A stretch of 64,000 nucleotides of DNA from Strix aluco. Lineage: Eukaryota > Chordata > Aves > Strigiformes > Strigidae. The notes under the pieces are model-generated. The model did no database searches. It had not been told where the DNA came from and saw only the letters and a program-made list of their open reading frames with translations. Below are positions 41,909 to 54,360 of the stretch, in pieces. The position numbers were made by a program, and so were the translations under genes. The stretch covers positions 20,586,180 to 20,650,179 of the forward strand of contig NC_133932.1 of the NCBI RefSeq assembly GCF_031877795.1, written 5' to 3'. Position 1 is the first letter of the stretch. The number at the start of each line of letters is the position of its first letter.

Positions 41909-44900
41909 CGGCGCTTCCTCGCCGCCTCCCCTCCCTGACTTTAGGAGCTCTTTTGCCGCGGGGAGAGGGCCGAGGGCGCTCGCTGCGGGCGAGCTCACCG
42001 GGTGCGAGTGGGCGGTGTCCCTCCAGGGAGAAACCCGTCTGGGTTGTGGTGGGGTTTGTGGTTGGGTTTTGGTTTTTTGTTTGTTTTTTAATGTTCCAGC
42101 GTGTCCCTCTGAAGGCGCGCTGGGTTGAAGAAGGCTCCGCGGCTCGCATGGAGTGCCGAGGGCAGAGCCTGCGAGGAGCGGGAGAGGCCCGCAGTCCCTC
42201 CCCGCCCGGCTGCCTCTGCCCGCCCGTTAACAGCCCTGACGAGAAGGAGGTTTTGGGGAGGGGCGATGTTGCGTTCGGCTCAAATCTCATATGGGTTTAA
42301 AGAGTTGTGCACAGCGCTTTGCTCTTTAATCGTGGGTTGTAGCATGAGCAGCGGGAGAAACTTCCCGCTCGAGTTCCCTCCAGTTCACGTGTTAACGGCA
42401 GCGTGTTGCTGAGGGAGGGAACAGCTCCGTACCCCTGTACTCGGTCACCCCGTTAACCTCACCAGCAAAGGTTTGCGGTTGGTGCTGAATGTGGCAACGA
42501 CGATTTGTTGTTCTTGTTTAAATGAGGACTGTTTCCACTGTGAGTTTGCTAAACAAGTTCTTTTTCAGCCCGGATGCCCAGGTGCAGCCACGCTGGGAAG
42601 GCCGCAGTGGGCATTGCCCTCGTCCCGCCTGTTCTCTCCTTCCCGCCGCGGCTCTGGGAGCTGCCACAGCACTGGAGGTGAGCTGCAGCAGGGAGCCGGG
42701 TGAAGGCATCGCCCCGCCATGTCGTTAACCTGATGTTACCTGGAGGGGTTCACGGTTGTTTGTAACACTGGAGCTGCCTCTTGGCATCCCCCGGCAGCAC
42801 TTGGCGAAGTTGTCCCAGGGTGAATGTGAACCCAGTGCCTGGAGGTGCACATTCCACTCCTCGTCTCTTCAGACCGTTGCTTCTCTTTTCCTGGCAGTGA
42901 TGTGGGGGACCAGTGAGTCTGCACAAATTATCACTGCAATGCTATTCAGCATCTTTTTAGCATAGTAGCTAATAACTTTGATATATGCGAAAACTAGAGA
43001 ACTGTGCATTCATCTATAAAGCCTTTCTTGGACCTTATAAAGCAATCAACAGGTTCATGTCTCCTTGGTTCCTGTGAATCTTCTGGTTCAAGACTTGGTG
43101 GTGACATCACTCTTCCATAACTAGTATTTTTATCAGGAAACAAGCAAATTACCTTAGACCACGTCCACTTGACTTAAATTTATTAGGGATTTCTGTGTTC
43201 CCCCTTGGCTGCCATCCTCCTTCCTCATGTATGTTATAGGTTCCAGTACTCCCTTTCCTGTTTTATCCCCCTTGTTCTTCCTACTGGTGCTGATGGTTCT
43301 TGGTGCCCTCCTTTTCCTGGTTACCCTCTGTCTTCCCCCAATTCTCTTTACTCTTTCAGGCTGTCAACATTTTAAAACTCTCCAAGGAGATCAGGGGAAG
43401 TTTTATAGAAATTTGGGATGTCGATGGAAGCTATCAAACAGTTAACTTTACTGCCTGTAAAGATCAGTTCTTTAACTTGTCCATAGATGATTGCAGACCT
43501 GACTACACTGCACTCACTATCTCCCTCTTTCTGATTCTCCCGTTTGGAAGAGGATGCTGTCTGTTGGGAGCTGGAGCACTCCCTGCAATGCTGGAACTGG
43601 TGAATCATGGTCTTTGAAAAAACACACCAGAAAAATGCCGTGGAGACTGGGGCAAAGAGGGTATCTGCAGTAAATGAGGTCTTCAGGAAAGCTACTAAGT
43701 GGAGGTTGCTGCAGTGAGATGTTAGTGTCTCTGGGGCTTCATAAAGTGCCTACGGTTTGTTACAAGGGTAAAGGAGTCCCTTCAGTGCTTCATTGCTACC
43801 CTAGTCCAGAGCATCCCTTCCTCTGGGGGAGGTCTTGCCTCTGTTTAAGATTTCGATTTTTCTGCTTGGTCTGAAACATGCAGATCTGTTGCCCACCTGG
43901 GCTCTGAGCTTTGTGGTATCCGTATGCTTCCTGCCGATGGCACGCCGTGGGTGATGCAGAGGGTGAATGTCAGAAAGCCACCCCTAACGCTTAACACTAG
44001 GGCTGACATCATGGTTGCTGGCCTGGCATCAGCAGCCCTTTACACCAGCAGAGACCTTTTTCTTGGCCCCCCTGAATTCAGAATCTTAGCACCGACAGCG
44101 AGTGGGCTGCCTGTGCTGTCTGGGGCCAGCTAGGACAGTGAGGATGAGAAGACAGTGTCCCCATCCCCAGCGTACCCTCCTATCCCATCTACCTCTCCCT
44201 GGTTCCCAGCTTTCCATTTTTTCCACTGGAGGCAATTAAAGAAATCCTGAAAAGAGAGACAAGATTGTTTCCCATGAGGTCGCCCCTGAAAGAAAGAGGA
44301 GCCCTGTGTGGATACACGTGGTACGGGTGCCCAGCTGACACCTAGACTGGGAAAAAAGCTCAAGGCAGGCTGAACGCACATGCCTGTAAATGTCCACTTG
44401 GCAGATCTGGGATCTCCTGCTCCCAGGGGGACCTGCTGGAAACTCATCTATGACCCGTCACCAGAGTGGCTGAGTGCTTGCCAGACTTTAAAGGCAGGAA
44501 GCATTAAACCATTCTGGAGTACAAATACCATATTACAGATAGAAATCTGTGAGCAAAGTCAACTGAATAATTTGTCTTGTGTTGGGAGGAAGACTTGGGC
44601 GTAGAAGCCAAGTCCCTCGAGTGTCCATTCTGAGGATGCCTTTGTCTCTTAGGAGCAGCACCCAGCACTGATTCAAGCAGAGCTCGCAGGACCTCTGGTT
44701 GGAGGGGTAGTGTCAGGAGGCACCAGAAGAGGCAGAGGCAGCTGGTGTGTGCAGGGAGCTGGAGGAGGGTGCAGGAGCAATGGGAGGGAGAGGATGGTGA
44801 CCTGCACAAAGGCCAGAGGAAGGAGCTGCTGCAGGTGGTGAGAGGTTGGCACAGCCACCAGGATCTGCAGATGGGGAGATCTGGTGATCTCGTGTCTCTC

Positions 44901-45699
44901 AAAGCACTACCGTTCTGAAAGGGTTACCTCAGTTTTCTGAGCTTAAAGCATGTGAAACACAGAGGCATGACGAGCAGAGAGAGAAGGAGAAAAATTTTCA
45001 GAAGCTAAGCAAATAACAAATGAGGAATTAAGCCTAAATCTTGTGTTGTGGCAGGGTGAGGGGGGCAAGGATGCCTTGGGGAGAGGGAATAGGAAAATGT
45101 AGTTAAGGGAGGGAGGAAGAGAGCAAGAGATGATGTGCTAGGAATGAGCAGAGGTGGAACAAGGAAAGAGGCTCACAGTTAATTTATTTGAATTTCCATT
45201 CAAATGTTACCCTGGAAGAAAACCCCAGTTTCTGTGAAGCTGTGAAGACTGGGGCTGCCGGGTCCCTCCTGGGGGGACTCGGCTGCTGCCAAGCAGCATT
45301 ACTGTTGAGATATATTTTAGAATATACCATGCCACAGCAGGTGCGTGCAATTAGAGGAGAGCTCTCCAAAATAGCAGGCGGCTGTCAATTTTTTAGCAAA
45401 TGGTGCTGCCCTTTTTTTTTCTTTGTCCAACTGTGTAGAAATTTATTCTAAGATGCATCATCTTTACAGAAACATTTTCAAAGGACCTGTTATTTTTACC
45501 CTTCTGTTGCTTTTTGTGACCAGATGAGGAGCAGAAGGCTAATCCAATGGCCACTGTGGGTGAGTTTTGTTCCACTGAGGGAAGTTAATGAACTCTAACG
45601 AACAAGCAAGTTTCAGAAAACCTTCCACGCTGAAAGCAGAGTGCAGATTTCCTCCTGGCTGGAATTTAACCAAATTACAACGATTACTACCTTTGTGAA

Positions 45700-45865
45700 A
45701 TATTACTATTACTATCATTTGCCTCTTTATAGTGCTTCACGAATGTATCACACCTCAGTACACTCCTGTATGATAAGCTTGCATTTACATCCTCATTTTC
45801 CTGAAGAAGAAACTGAGTCATAGTGAATTTTGTAGTTTGACGAAGCCACAGTCATTGTGTGGTTG
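45700..45865 (-). mobile_element. Ancient MIR/L2-like repeat remnant
   Basis: The segment CATCCTCATTTTCCTGAAGA followed by AGAAACTGAGTCATAGTGA, and then a diverged GTTTGACGAAGCCACAGTCA, matches the reverse complement of the MIR/L2-type core (CCCATTTTACAGATGAGGAAACTGAGGC and the following TGACTTGCCCAAGGTCACA). The preceding ATTACTATTACTATC and TATAGTGCTTCAC also fit. It is heavily diverged, as expected for an old amniote element. The exact family is not decided. Confidence 0.6.
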
Positions 45866-48786
45866 ATACATCGATAAGGTATGCAACCAACTATCATGAT
45901 TAGATTTTTGTTCCACGATGTGGATTGAAATTAAATAGTGTTTAAAAAATACCCACCAAAGAAACAATTTAGCCTGATGAGTTTCAGTGTTTTATTGTTT
46001 CTTGGATTAGGTGAACACCTTCTCCCTGAACAAAGGGCTATAGCTCTTTGTGGCGTAAATCAGAGATTTACCATAAAAGTCTGCACTGTAGACACACAAA
46101 TAGCATTTGGACACCCCTTAGGTAGGTGGGGGTTTTTTCTGCCTGAATGGTAGGGGTCAGAAAGTAGACTTATATTGCCTTGGCTTCTTTGGATCCTTCC
46201 CAAATGCTTTTTGCTCAGCAAGGGGAGTAGGCTTCTCCCACAGCTCTGCGCAACCAGGCTGCAGCTGCGCTGGGAACCTGGCAGTGATGCAGGCTGCTGG
46301 AGGAGGGTGGCATAACCAGGCTGGTGTGACTGCCCAAAGCGAGCCACAAGCATCTCATGCCAAACGTGACGTCTCCCTGTCCTGGTCTTGTGGGGCACGT
46401 GCCTGTTTTGGGGCAGCTCAGTGACCTGCACGGAGAGCATGGAATATGTCTCAATGGCCAGGTACTTTGCTTGCCAGAACCACTTCTGGGTGGAGTATCT
46501 GCTGCTCTGCTCTAGCACAAAGTATTTCCCTACCTTTCCAGATACTCCTTCCACCCTAAAACGTTCCCATGACTGGCACTCTGAGTACAGTTAAGGTACT
46601 TTCGCTCTGGTCCCTTGAAGTGGCTATGGCTACTGAGATCTCAGGTGTTGCAACTGGCAGGTCTGCACTCTTGCAACATGGGCAAGAATAGATGCCCTGT
46701 TCATGTTCAGAATCACAGGCTGCTTTACCCTGCGGCCAGAAGAGCTTTTGCCATTTCCAGCTGCAGAGCTAATGATAGTGTCTCTGTGTCCTGCAAGGAT
46801 CGGTGACCGCAGTGGGTACATAAGCTGTATTGCATTCACAAAGAGCAGAAATTTATCTATAAATTGTTCAAGTGTGCTTTATTGCTTCCTGTGGAGCTGT
46901 ATCACTCTTGTCTACTCTGGTCTGTCTGTCGTGAACCTTGTAGCCAGCTGCTTTGTGACCAAGGCGCCTGGGGAAATGGAAGGAATGTTTCCACTCCTAA
47001 TTTCTGTGATCCTTTGGGGTGGAATCAGCAAAAATAAACTCCTAAATGCCACCACAGACCAAGCCCTTCCTGCGAGGCACCATTCATGGTACAGTGTACA
47101 GATCTGTATATCTCGTATCCTTTTCTTCATGCTTTCACGTCAGCAGTTTACCTTCCAGCAGTGAAATAGTGTGTGTTGATACCTACAGTTCATAATTTTA
47201 TTTCTGAATTCCTGCAAGTTATGTGGGATAGTCCTGGAAGTCAGAGTTGTGGCATTTAGGGTTGGTATCATGAGGACATTTTTGGAGATTTTCTTCTGTG
47301 GATTTTAGAAATAGGGTATCAGACAGTCAGTTGTTTCGTGTCCTTTTTGCCTGGGACCACATGATTTTCCCTCTCTTTTTCTTTTAAATTACAGGCTTGG
47401 GCGTTTGGTCATTGTTGGTGAGGCAGTGGGAGAGCTGGAAGCCGGCTGTGTGGTGGGTGACCTACCGATTGTCTGAAGGTTCATCCCCTGCCCTGTAACC
47501 CAGTGCAGAAGATGCACTCCCTGCCTTCTGTTTTTCTTTTGTTCGAACTTTGTCATCCTAAACTGGATGATGCTTACAGCCATCTGCTGCATTTGGTAGT
47601 CTGCGGCATCATGCCGACTCAATTATGCGCCTCTCTGGGATAACAGCAGGCCAGTTTTCTCTTCAACTTGAAAGAGTGTTTTTCCCGTGCAAATGAAGGC
47701 TGAGATAAGTAGGAGCCTCCAGAAGCAAGCTGGATAAGCTGTTTCCAGCCATGTCAGGTGGACTCTCCGTGTCTGCGTGGTGGAGCTGCCCGGGTGCGGT
47801 GGGAGAGCTGCCAGTCTTTCACTGCGGCTGAGATGCTCCATCCTGGGGCTTGCACGGTGGCAGATGTGCTCCCCTGTGGCAGCGTTTAACCCTTTGGCAC
47901 TTTTAATCTTTACCACCTCCTTTGTTTTTTGTGAATATATATTACACCAAGTGGTTTGGGATGATATGAAATTAAAGGAGACGTTGCAAGTGTAAATTCC
48001 AGTTGCTTTTTTCAAAGTGCCCAGGGGAGAAATGGGTTCCTAGCACTTGTTTTGTTATGTTTTCGTACTCACACAGAAGTGACCGAGCAGTAGGGTTTAT
48101 GTGTGTGATACAACCTGTGACCTCAAGCTTCTTCTTGTGGTGCGCTGGGAAGACATAACTGGAATCTGGGATAAAATGTTATCCTTTTATTTTGCTGCAG
48201 TCTTAGGATAAATTTTGAGACTCCAGGACTGCTTCCAGTTTTCTTCTTTGCCTTCCCTGCAGGTGGTAGATCTGATGGGTCTCAACACGCAGTCATCCAG
48301 GCTTGCTGTTTGAGTCCTTCTGGGCTGTCCATAGTGCCCTGATCCTTTTTCCCCTTCAAGTAATATACTCCTCTTTGTTATATGAGAATAGGGGTCAGAT
48401 CCAAGTGGTGGGGAGCTAGAAGAGAGGACATAAACCTTGTCTCAGGGACCTGTGCTATTTACATTCAAGACATTTCTGGCCCCACCAGCTGCTCCATGTG
48501 TGTTATTTTCAGAAGGGCAATCATCCGCAGGAGGTCAGGAGGGTGGAATTGTGTGACTATGTCGGGTGAAGGAGATCAAGACGCTTGGAAGTCCTCAGGC
48601 CTTGTCATGACAGAGAGTCAGGATCCCAGATGATTATGGCTTGCAGACTGGGAGAACTCAAGGAGAGCTCTGAATGTGCTGCTTGTATGGCTAGGAAAGG
48701 CTGCTTAGCTGGGTGTTTGTTAGCTGTTTTCAAGAGTCATCTGTGTTTACACTGCTGGCAGGACCACCTGTTCTTTTTTGAACAAT

Positions 48787-48824
48787 TATATATATATGTG
48801 TGTGTATGTGTGTGTGTGTGTGTA
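48787..48824. repeat. (TA)n(TG)n microsatellite
   Basis: Short TA run passing into an interrupted TG run of about 14 units, in intergenic DNA. Confidence 0.9.
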
Positions 48825-49994
48825 TTGCTGCATTTCTGCATTTATTTTTAGCCCTTTCTAAAAACCCCCGACAGGTTTGAAAGATGCTGTGGATTGTGAA
48901 TGGTGCCTGGCGGCATTGCTCACATTGACGGTTGTCAGAATTTCCATGATAAATCTCTGCTTTGAAAGGCTTATAACTCATCCTTCTATTCTTGGTCCTG
49001 CAACTCTCATATTGTGGTAAAAAAACCCCTTTTTTAAAAACTGCATTTTCCCCACAGGTTTGCGAAAATCAGTTTTGTTGGCCTAAACCAGAGCTTTTTC
49101 AAAGCAGACGTTGAGTCTTGTCACTTTATTTTTCAGTGCCTAATTGCCAATGTGTGGCAGCTCTCTTTAATATGTTTCATATGGTCAAATGGAAAAACTA
49201 TTTTGCATATCAGACTGACACAGACACTGATGGTGTAAATCAGTAGGGAGCCAACAGCAGTTAGCTCCCCACCACCAGCTATGAGGAAGCACAAAACCAG
49301 CTGAATTATGGCAGAGGCTGGGCAGTCTCCAGATGTGGTGTGATATCAGTTGCAGAATTACAGGGTGAAAGCTCCTCATTTCAAGAACTAGCAGAGAAAT
49401 GAGACGTACCATGTTTTTTTACATTCATAAACAAAGGACATGCATATTGCTATTACGTGCAATCAGCCAGAGAAATCCAGTACAAATCATCAGCTGATAA
49501 TTTTAATGAAGAAATACATAGTTATCCCTTATTAACTTTATGATTCATACATCCGTAGTGTCTTCCATCCATGCAGTGCAGAACAGCTCACAGTTGTTAG
49601 TCTGTACCATTCCCCAGTGAAGTACACACATCATTGTGATTTCTAATGCACACCCAGGAGAGACATTGTTGTGAGGAGATTTAATGATGTGCCCTGGTGA
49701 TGCTGTGAATCCACGGCAAAACAGAGAACAGCATACAGGAACCCGAGTCGTGCAGCAGTGCTGGAAGGACTGAGCTGCATCTCTTCTGAGAGTTTTTACA
49801 GTTTTTGAAAGCTGTTGAAATGTTAACTGCAAATAGTACATTTGTATGCAGATGGTAGGTGCTTATTCAAAACATGAAGGTAATGAACTTGAAACTGGGT
49901 CCTGACACACAATGCGAACTGTGGAGGGAGCATGGGGAGCTTGAGCTGAATCAAAGTCAGTGTAATTTCACATGCAGCGTTCAGTAGGCCATTC

Positions 49995-50100
49995 AAACTC
50001 AGATTATCTTTTGGCAGATGGGAATAACACTTATTCCCTGCCTCACCAGGAAGGCTGTGAGGTAGCAAAGTACGTGCAGAAGGCTTTGTATATGCAAGAG
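49995..50100 (+). mobile_element. Possible MIR-like repeat remnant
   Basis: CTCAGATTATCTTTTGGCAG, ATGGGAATAACACTTATTCC, CTGCCTCACC and AGGCTGTGAGGTAGCAAAG follow in the order of the MIR core (CTCAGTTTCC, TCTGTAAAATGGGGATAATA, CTACCTCA, GTTGTGAGGATTAAA). Divergence is high, so this is suggestive only. Confidence 0.5.
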
Positions 50101-50454
50101 CTCAGCTGTTTTTCAAACTGTATTAGTAGCTGTTTGAATGACGGATATGACCTTTCTTTCAGGTCTTGCCTGACAGCTCTGGACCCTCACGGTTACAAAA
50201 ACACTGCTATTACAAAATGGAAGTAGTCCTGTGTTGCTTTTGTGCGTGTTGCATGGGCACGCACACAGCACCATATCTGTATTTTACTGTAGCTCCAAAC
50301 ACAGAGTTTAAACTTTTTTGTCCTGATTTGTCTCCCTCTGCAACTGATTTTCCTGGGGACACAGAGGGGTTTTTTTGTTCTGGTTCCCCTGTCCACCTCC
50401 GGCACTGCATTCCTGTAGGATCTCAGCACCTCCTTAGCAAGGGGCAAGGGCTGC

Positions 50455-50535
50455 TATATTAATTTTCCAGATGGGAATTTCAGGCAAAGAAAGGCTTGGG
50501 TGACTTCTCTGTTGTCGGACACAAAATTTGCTGGA
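50455..50535 (-). mobile_element. Possible MIR/L2-like repeat remnant
   Basis: ATTTTCCAGATGGGAATTTC, AGGCAAAGAAAGGCTTGGG, TGACTTCTCTGTTGTCGGACACA follows the reverse MIR/L2-type core (ATTTTACAGATGGGGAAACT, GAGGCACAGAGAGGTTAAG, TGACTTGCCCAAGGTCACAC). It lies 350 bases from the previous remnant, in opposite orientation. Confidence 0.5.
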
Positions 50536-53500
50536 GTAGGAACCTGAGGGCACTCTCCAGAGTTTCAGGCCGGTGCCTGAGCTGCTTGTCCAGACTCAGT
50601 GTTATCTTTTGTTGCCATTCTGATCCCATCTGGCTGTCAGCTGTACCAGCCAGTGCTCCGTGGGTATTTATGCTGCTGCCAGTTCTCATGTCTCAATTGG
50701 GAGTCATTTAATGCGGGTGACTGAGATTCCTTGAGAGGAGGAATTTGAAGTATCCCAGACAATGGTATGGTTAACATTGGTTTTGTCGTAAGACTGTTTT
50801 TTAGTATTTATTTTAAGGATTGTTGAGACACATGAGTTTTTCTAGGGCTTTAGTATTTGTGGTTTCAGCCATGAAAAAGGGTCAGAGGCAAAACAGTCTT
50901 GATATTGGAGTTTAATATCCTTCCCTTGTAAAATAGTAGAATAAATGGGAAGAGAAATGTATGATTTAAAACCTTCAGTGATTGTGAGATCATAAGAAAG
51001 GGACACCACAACGTTTTTCATGATGCATTTGGCATTTCTGAAGAAAGATTCCTGGTACAACATGACTGCAAGTCAACAAAGTCAACCATTGAATAGGGAA
51101 GAGAATGGGGCATGTCTCCCTTAGTAAAAAACTTTATTACATGTTCTCTTATTCTCAATTACCCTAAATTGAAGTGGGGAGCTAATGAATATTGCTAAAT
51201 GGATTGAAACAAACATCAGCACTGCAGACAAAAAATAGTCATTATGAACTGCAGTGTATCGGCCACAGTGAATTTTTCACAGATTTATAGGTTTTAATGC
51301 TGGGGTGACTGGTCTGACTGTCTGCTTAGTGCAGGGGAGAGGCCCTTAACCAATAATTTCCGATGGGATCAGTAACTTCTATTAGTACCAGTGCATACCT
51401 TTTTAAACCCCATTGCAATAATTAGAAATTACCTCATCCCTAGACTGTGCTTTCCAATTGTTAATTAAAATAATAGTTCTCATTATAAGAGTGCTTCTGT
51501 TAGAAGAGCACTTGGTTGTCAGAAATGTTGTCCCCATTGCAAGAACTTGTGTATCAGGATTAAAATGCTTCTCAACTTTGTCTTGGTAAGTGGAATAGAG
51601 CAAGGTGTAGACTCCCATTGCAGGCCAGTCTGTGGTGCAGAGGTGCTGGGGGTAACGTTGGAGCTGGTGTTGTGTGCGAGTACAGTGCAGCCAGGCTTGG
51701 CTGTATTTGTGTTCCTGGGTCTGCGGTGGTACAGATGTGTGATGCTGTGATGTGATGCGTGTCTGTATGTGCACTGCAGCCTTGCTGCTTGCTTAGAAAT
51801 GCACATGGGGCAGTGGCAGCCCTGATTTGAGTTGTGGGGAGGAGCGCTTGGGAAAGCTGTAGCCTATTTGCACCACAGGAAGCGGGCCCCCAGATATGCA
51901 CTAGGAGAGGAAAAGGGCTAAAGTATCTCAGTGTTTTCTGCTTTGACAATCTCCTCAAGCTCTCAGGTACCTCACTGTGTTGGGAGCTGTGATATGCTTG
52001 TGTGGTCAGAGATACCCTTCAGGAAACAGTGAGGATTGTTCTGAGTGCTCTTTCATTTAATGAATGTTTTTATTGTTGATTTAGGACTGGGTACTTTAAT
52101 GAAATTTTCAGAAAGTCCTCAAATTTGGCATTTCTCTGGAAATGTCAGAGATGAAAGGAATCTGGAAGAACTAGAAATATGGAGAGGAAAGGTAACTGTA
52201 TCCTAAGAAAATACAACACCACAGAGGGAAAAAATAATCCAAAACATAATTTCAGAGGAAAAAAGGTGAGAAAAGAGCTCTCATGATCTGTAAAGGGAAA
52301 ATGAATTGAGAAAAAGCCCATTTTTCACTGAGATACCAGCAACCACATACGCTTTTGGGTTGACAGTTCATGTTATGCAGTGAAGGTGACAGTAGTATCT
52401 GTTATACATGTGTACCTAAGTGCTATCTTGAATCTGGGCTGAAGTGGAAGAAAAGCAAGGTGGGAGCTGAACATGGCTTCATTTGACTACATGATTTAGC
52501 AATGGCTAATTTTAGACACTTGTTTCTGAAACGTCTTGCCCGTAGCCTGGCACCCATCAAACTGGTTCTGTAGGAACACTTTTCAACCTCAAATTTTGTT
52601 CCCAGGCTGAAGAGCTGGCACAGCATTTACTTAAAAAACAAACCCAAACAAATAGCAGCGAGTTTCTGACCTCAGGCTTGCCTCTCCCTGCTAATCTGAT
52701 TCCTTTTAAGGGTAGGAGCTGGTGGCTAACATGATTTCTAGTGAAACCCCGTGTGTAGCTGAATATGAGAGTGTTGAGTTTTGCTGGGGCTGCTGTTAAG
52801 AATGTCATGTCCTACCAGCCCATATCCAGTTTCTAGAAAAATCGCTTGATGTGTCTTTTGCTTTCTTTATGTTGTCATATAGCTGACCATCGCCGACATG
52901 CCTTTTTAAGGTTAGGTTCATGTCCAACGAGAACAAGAAAATTTAACTCTTAGGTCCCTAACAGTTCATTTTGATCTCTAGCTTGTCCCCATCTGTCTTA
53001 CCCCTTCCCATCTAAATTAACCTTACAATAACAAGAAGCTCCTGCATATGAATAGTAAGTCACAAAACCCAGCTCTGAGTAATCCCTGAGCACCTTCCTG
53101 CTGTGATCCAGTCCTGAGAGATGGAGATGTCCTCTCAAAAAATAACAGTGCTCTGCAGGGGGCTTGGTCTTGCTCCTGCAAATGCTGCAGCGGGGCTCTT
53201 GCCTCGCTAGAGCTTGTTATGGGCCAGCCAAACAGAGTTTGTAATACAGAAATGAAAAAAGAAAAAAAGTGCCTAATCCACTAATAAGATGTAGCCACCT
53301 CAAGGGAGGAAAGTGGATTAATGTAGCAGTCTGACAGGCCTCAGTCCAGAAATAATTTTAAAGGAATATGTAAATATTGCAGGTTTTCTGAGTTTTGTCT
53401 CCTGACTTGCTCTGGGGGAATACTTTTTGCCAGCAAACGTGGTATGATTGCTTTATTCATCCAGGGACTGGTGGTTTTGCGTTAATAGGTAGGCTGCGAA

Positions 53501-54345
53501 GCCCGGCGTGGCAAACTGCCTTAGAGGATGGGGGAGCATGTTTTCTGCTGGTGCTGTAGTGCCTTTATGGTGCTCTGGCTACATTTGTCCTTGGGAAGGG
53601 TAGGGGCTTGTGAGGGGGTGATGAAACCCTCTGCGTGAGATCACAAAGTGGTGAAAAACGTTCATGTGTAGAAGCTGCTGACCGACTTGAACCTTCCCAT
53701 GGGAACTTTGTGAGCAGCCGACAAAGCAGGGTCTTCTGTGCCCCTTATCCACATCCATCCTTCTGTGGGATTCCTGCGTGGGCACTGAGGACTCCCAGCC
53801 ATGTCTCTGAGGCCGTGCTTAGGGACTAGTGGAAGGGACCTAAAAATGTATTTGAAGTAACCACCATTTCTACCAGCCAGTACATCACGGTTCTCTCAGA
53901 TGTTTGCTATTACTGTTCTAATACATAACTGCCTTTAAAAGATCTTTTGGTGTGTTTATTGTGTGTGCTCTCCAGTGTAAGTGCATTGTTTAGTTTGTGA
54001 TTGGCAGGATTGGTCATGCAATATTGTTTGTGCTTCCCGATGGCTGGAGGATCACGCAGCTGCCTCTGGGGTGGATATTGGCCCATATGAATTTAAAATT
54101 TAGTTTCAGTGACTGACATTCACTTTCTAAGAACTCTGTTGCCCGTCAAACTCAATTGCTCAAATGTCTGTGGGAAACCAGTGGTGGTATGTGAACATGG
54201 TATCAGCAATATAAATTTTAAAAAATATAAACCAATGTTCACTGGAGGAAAAATGAAACATTTCTGCATTATTTGGCCTAGAGTGAATGTTATAAGCTCA
54301 TTTGATCCTCTTTCTTTTTCTGTCATCACATTTTCATGACAATGT

Positions 54346-54360
54346 GTTATATATATATAT
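54346..54360. repeat. Short (TA)n run
   Basis: About six TA units in intergenic DNA. Confidence 0.85.

Noticed and set aside
46060-46554. Minus-strand open frame of 164 codons in the ACP6-GJA5 gap
   Set aside because: I looked for similarity to transposase or retrogene products and recognised none. Without a search it stays unassigned.
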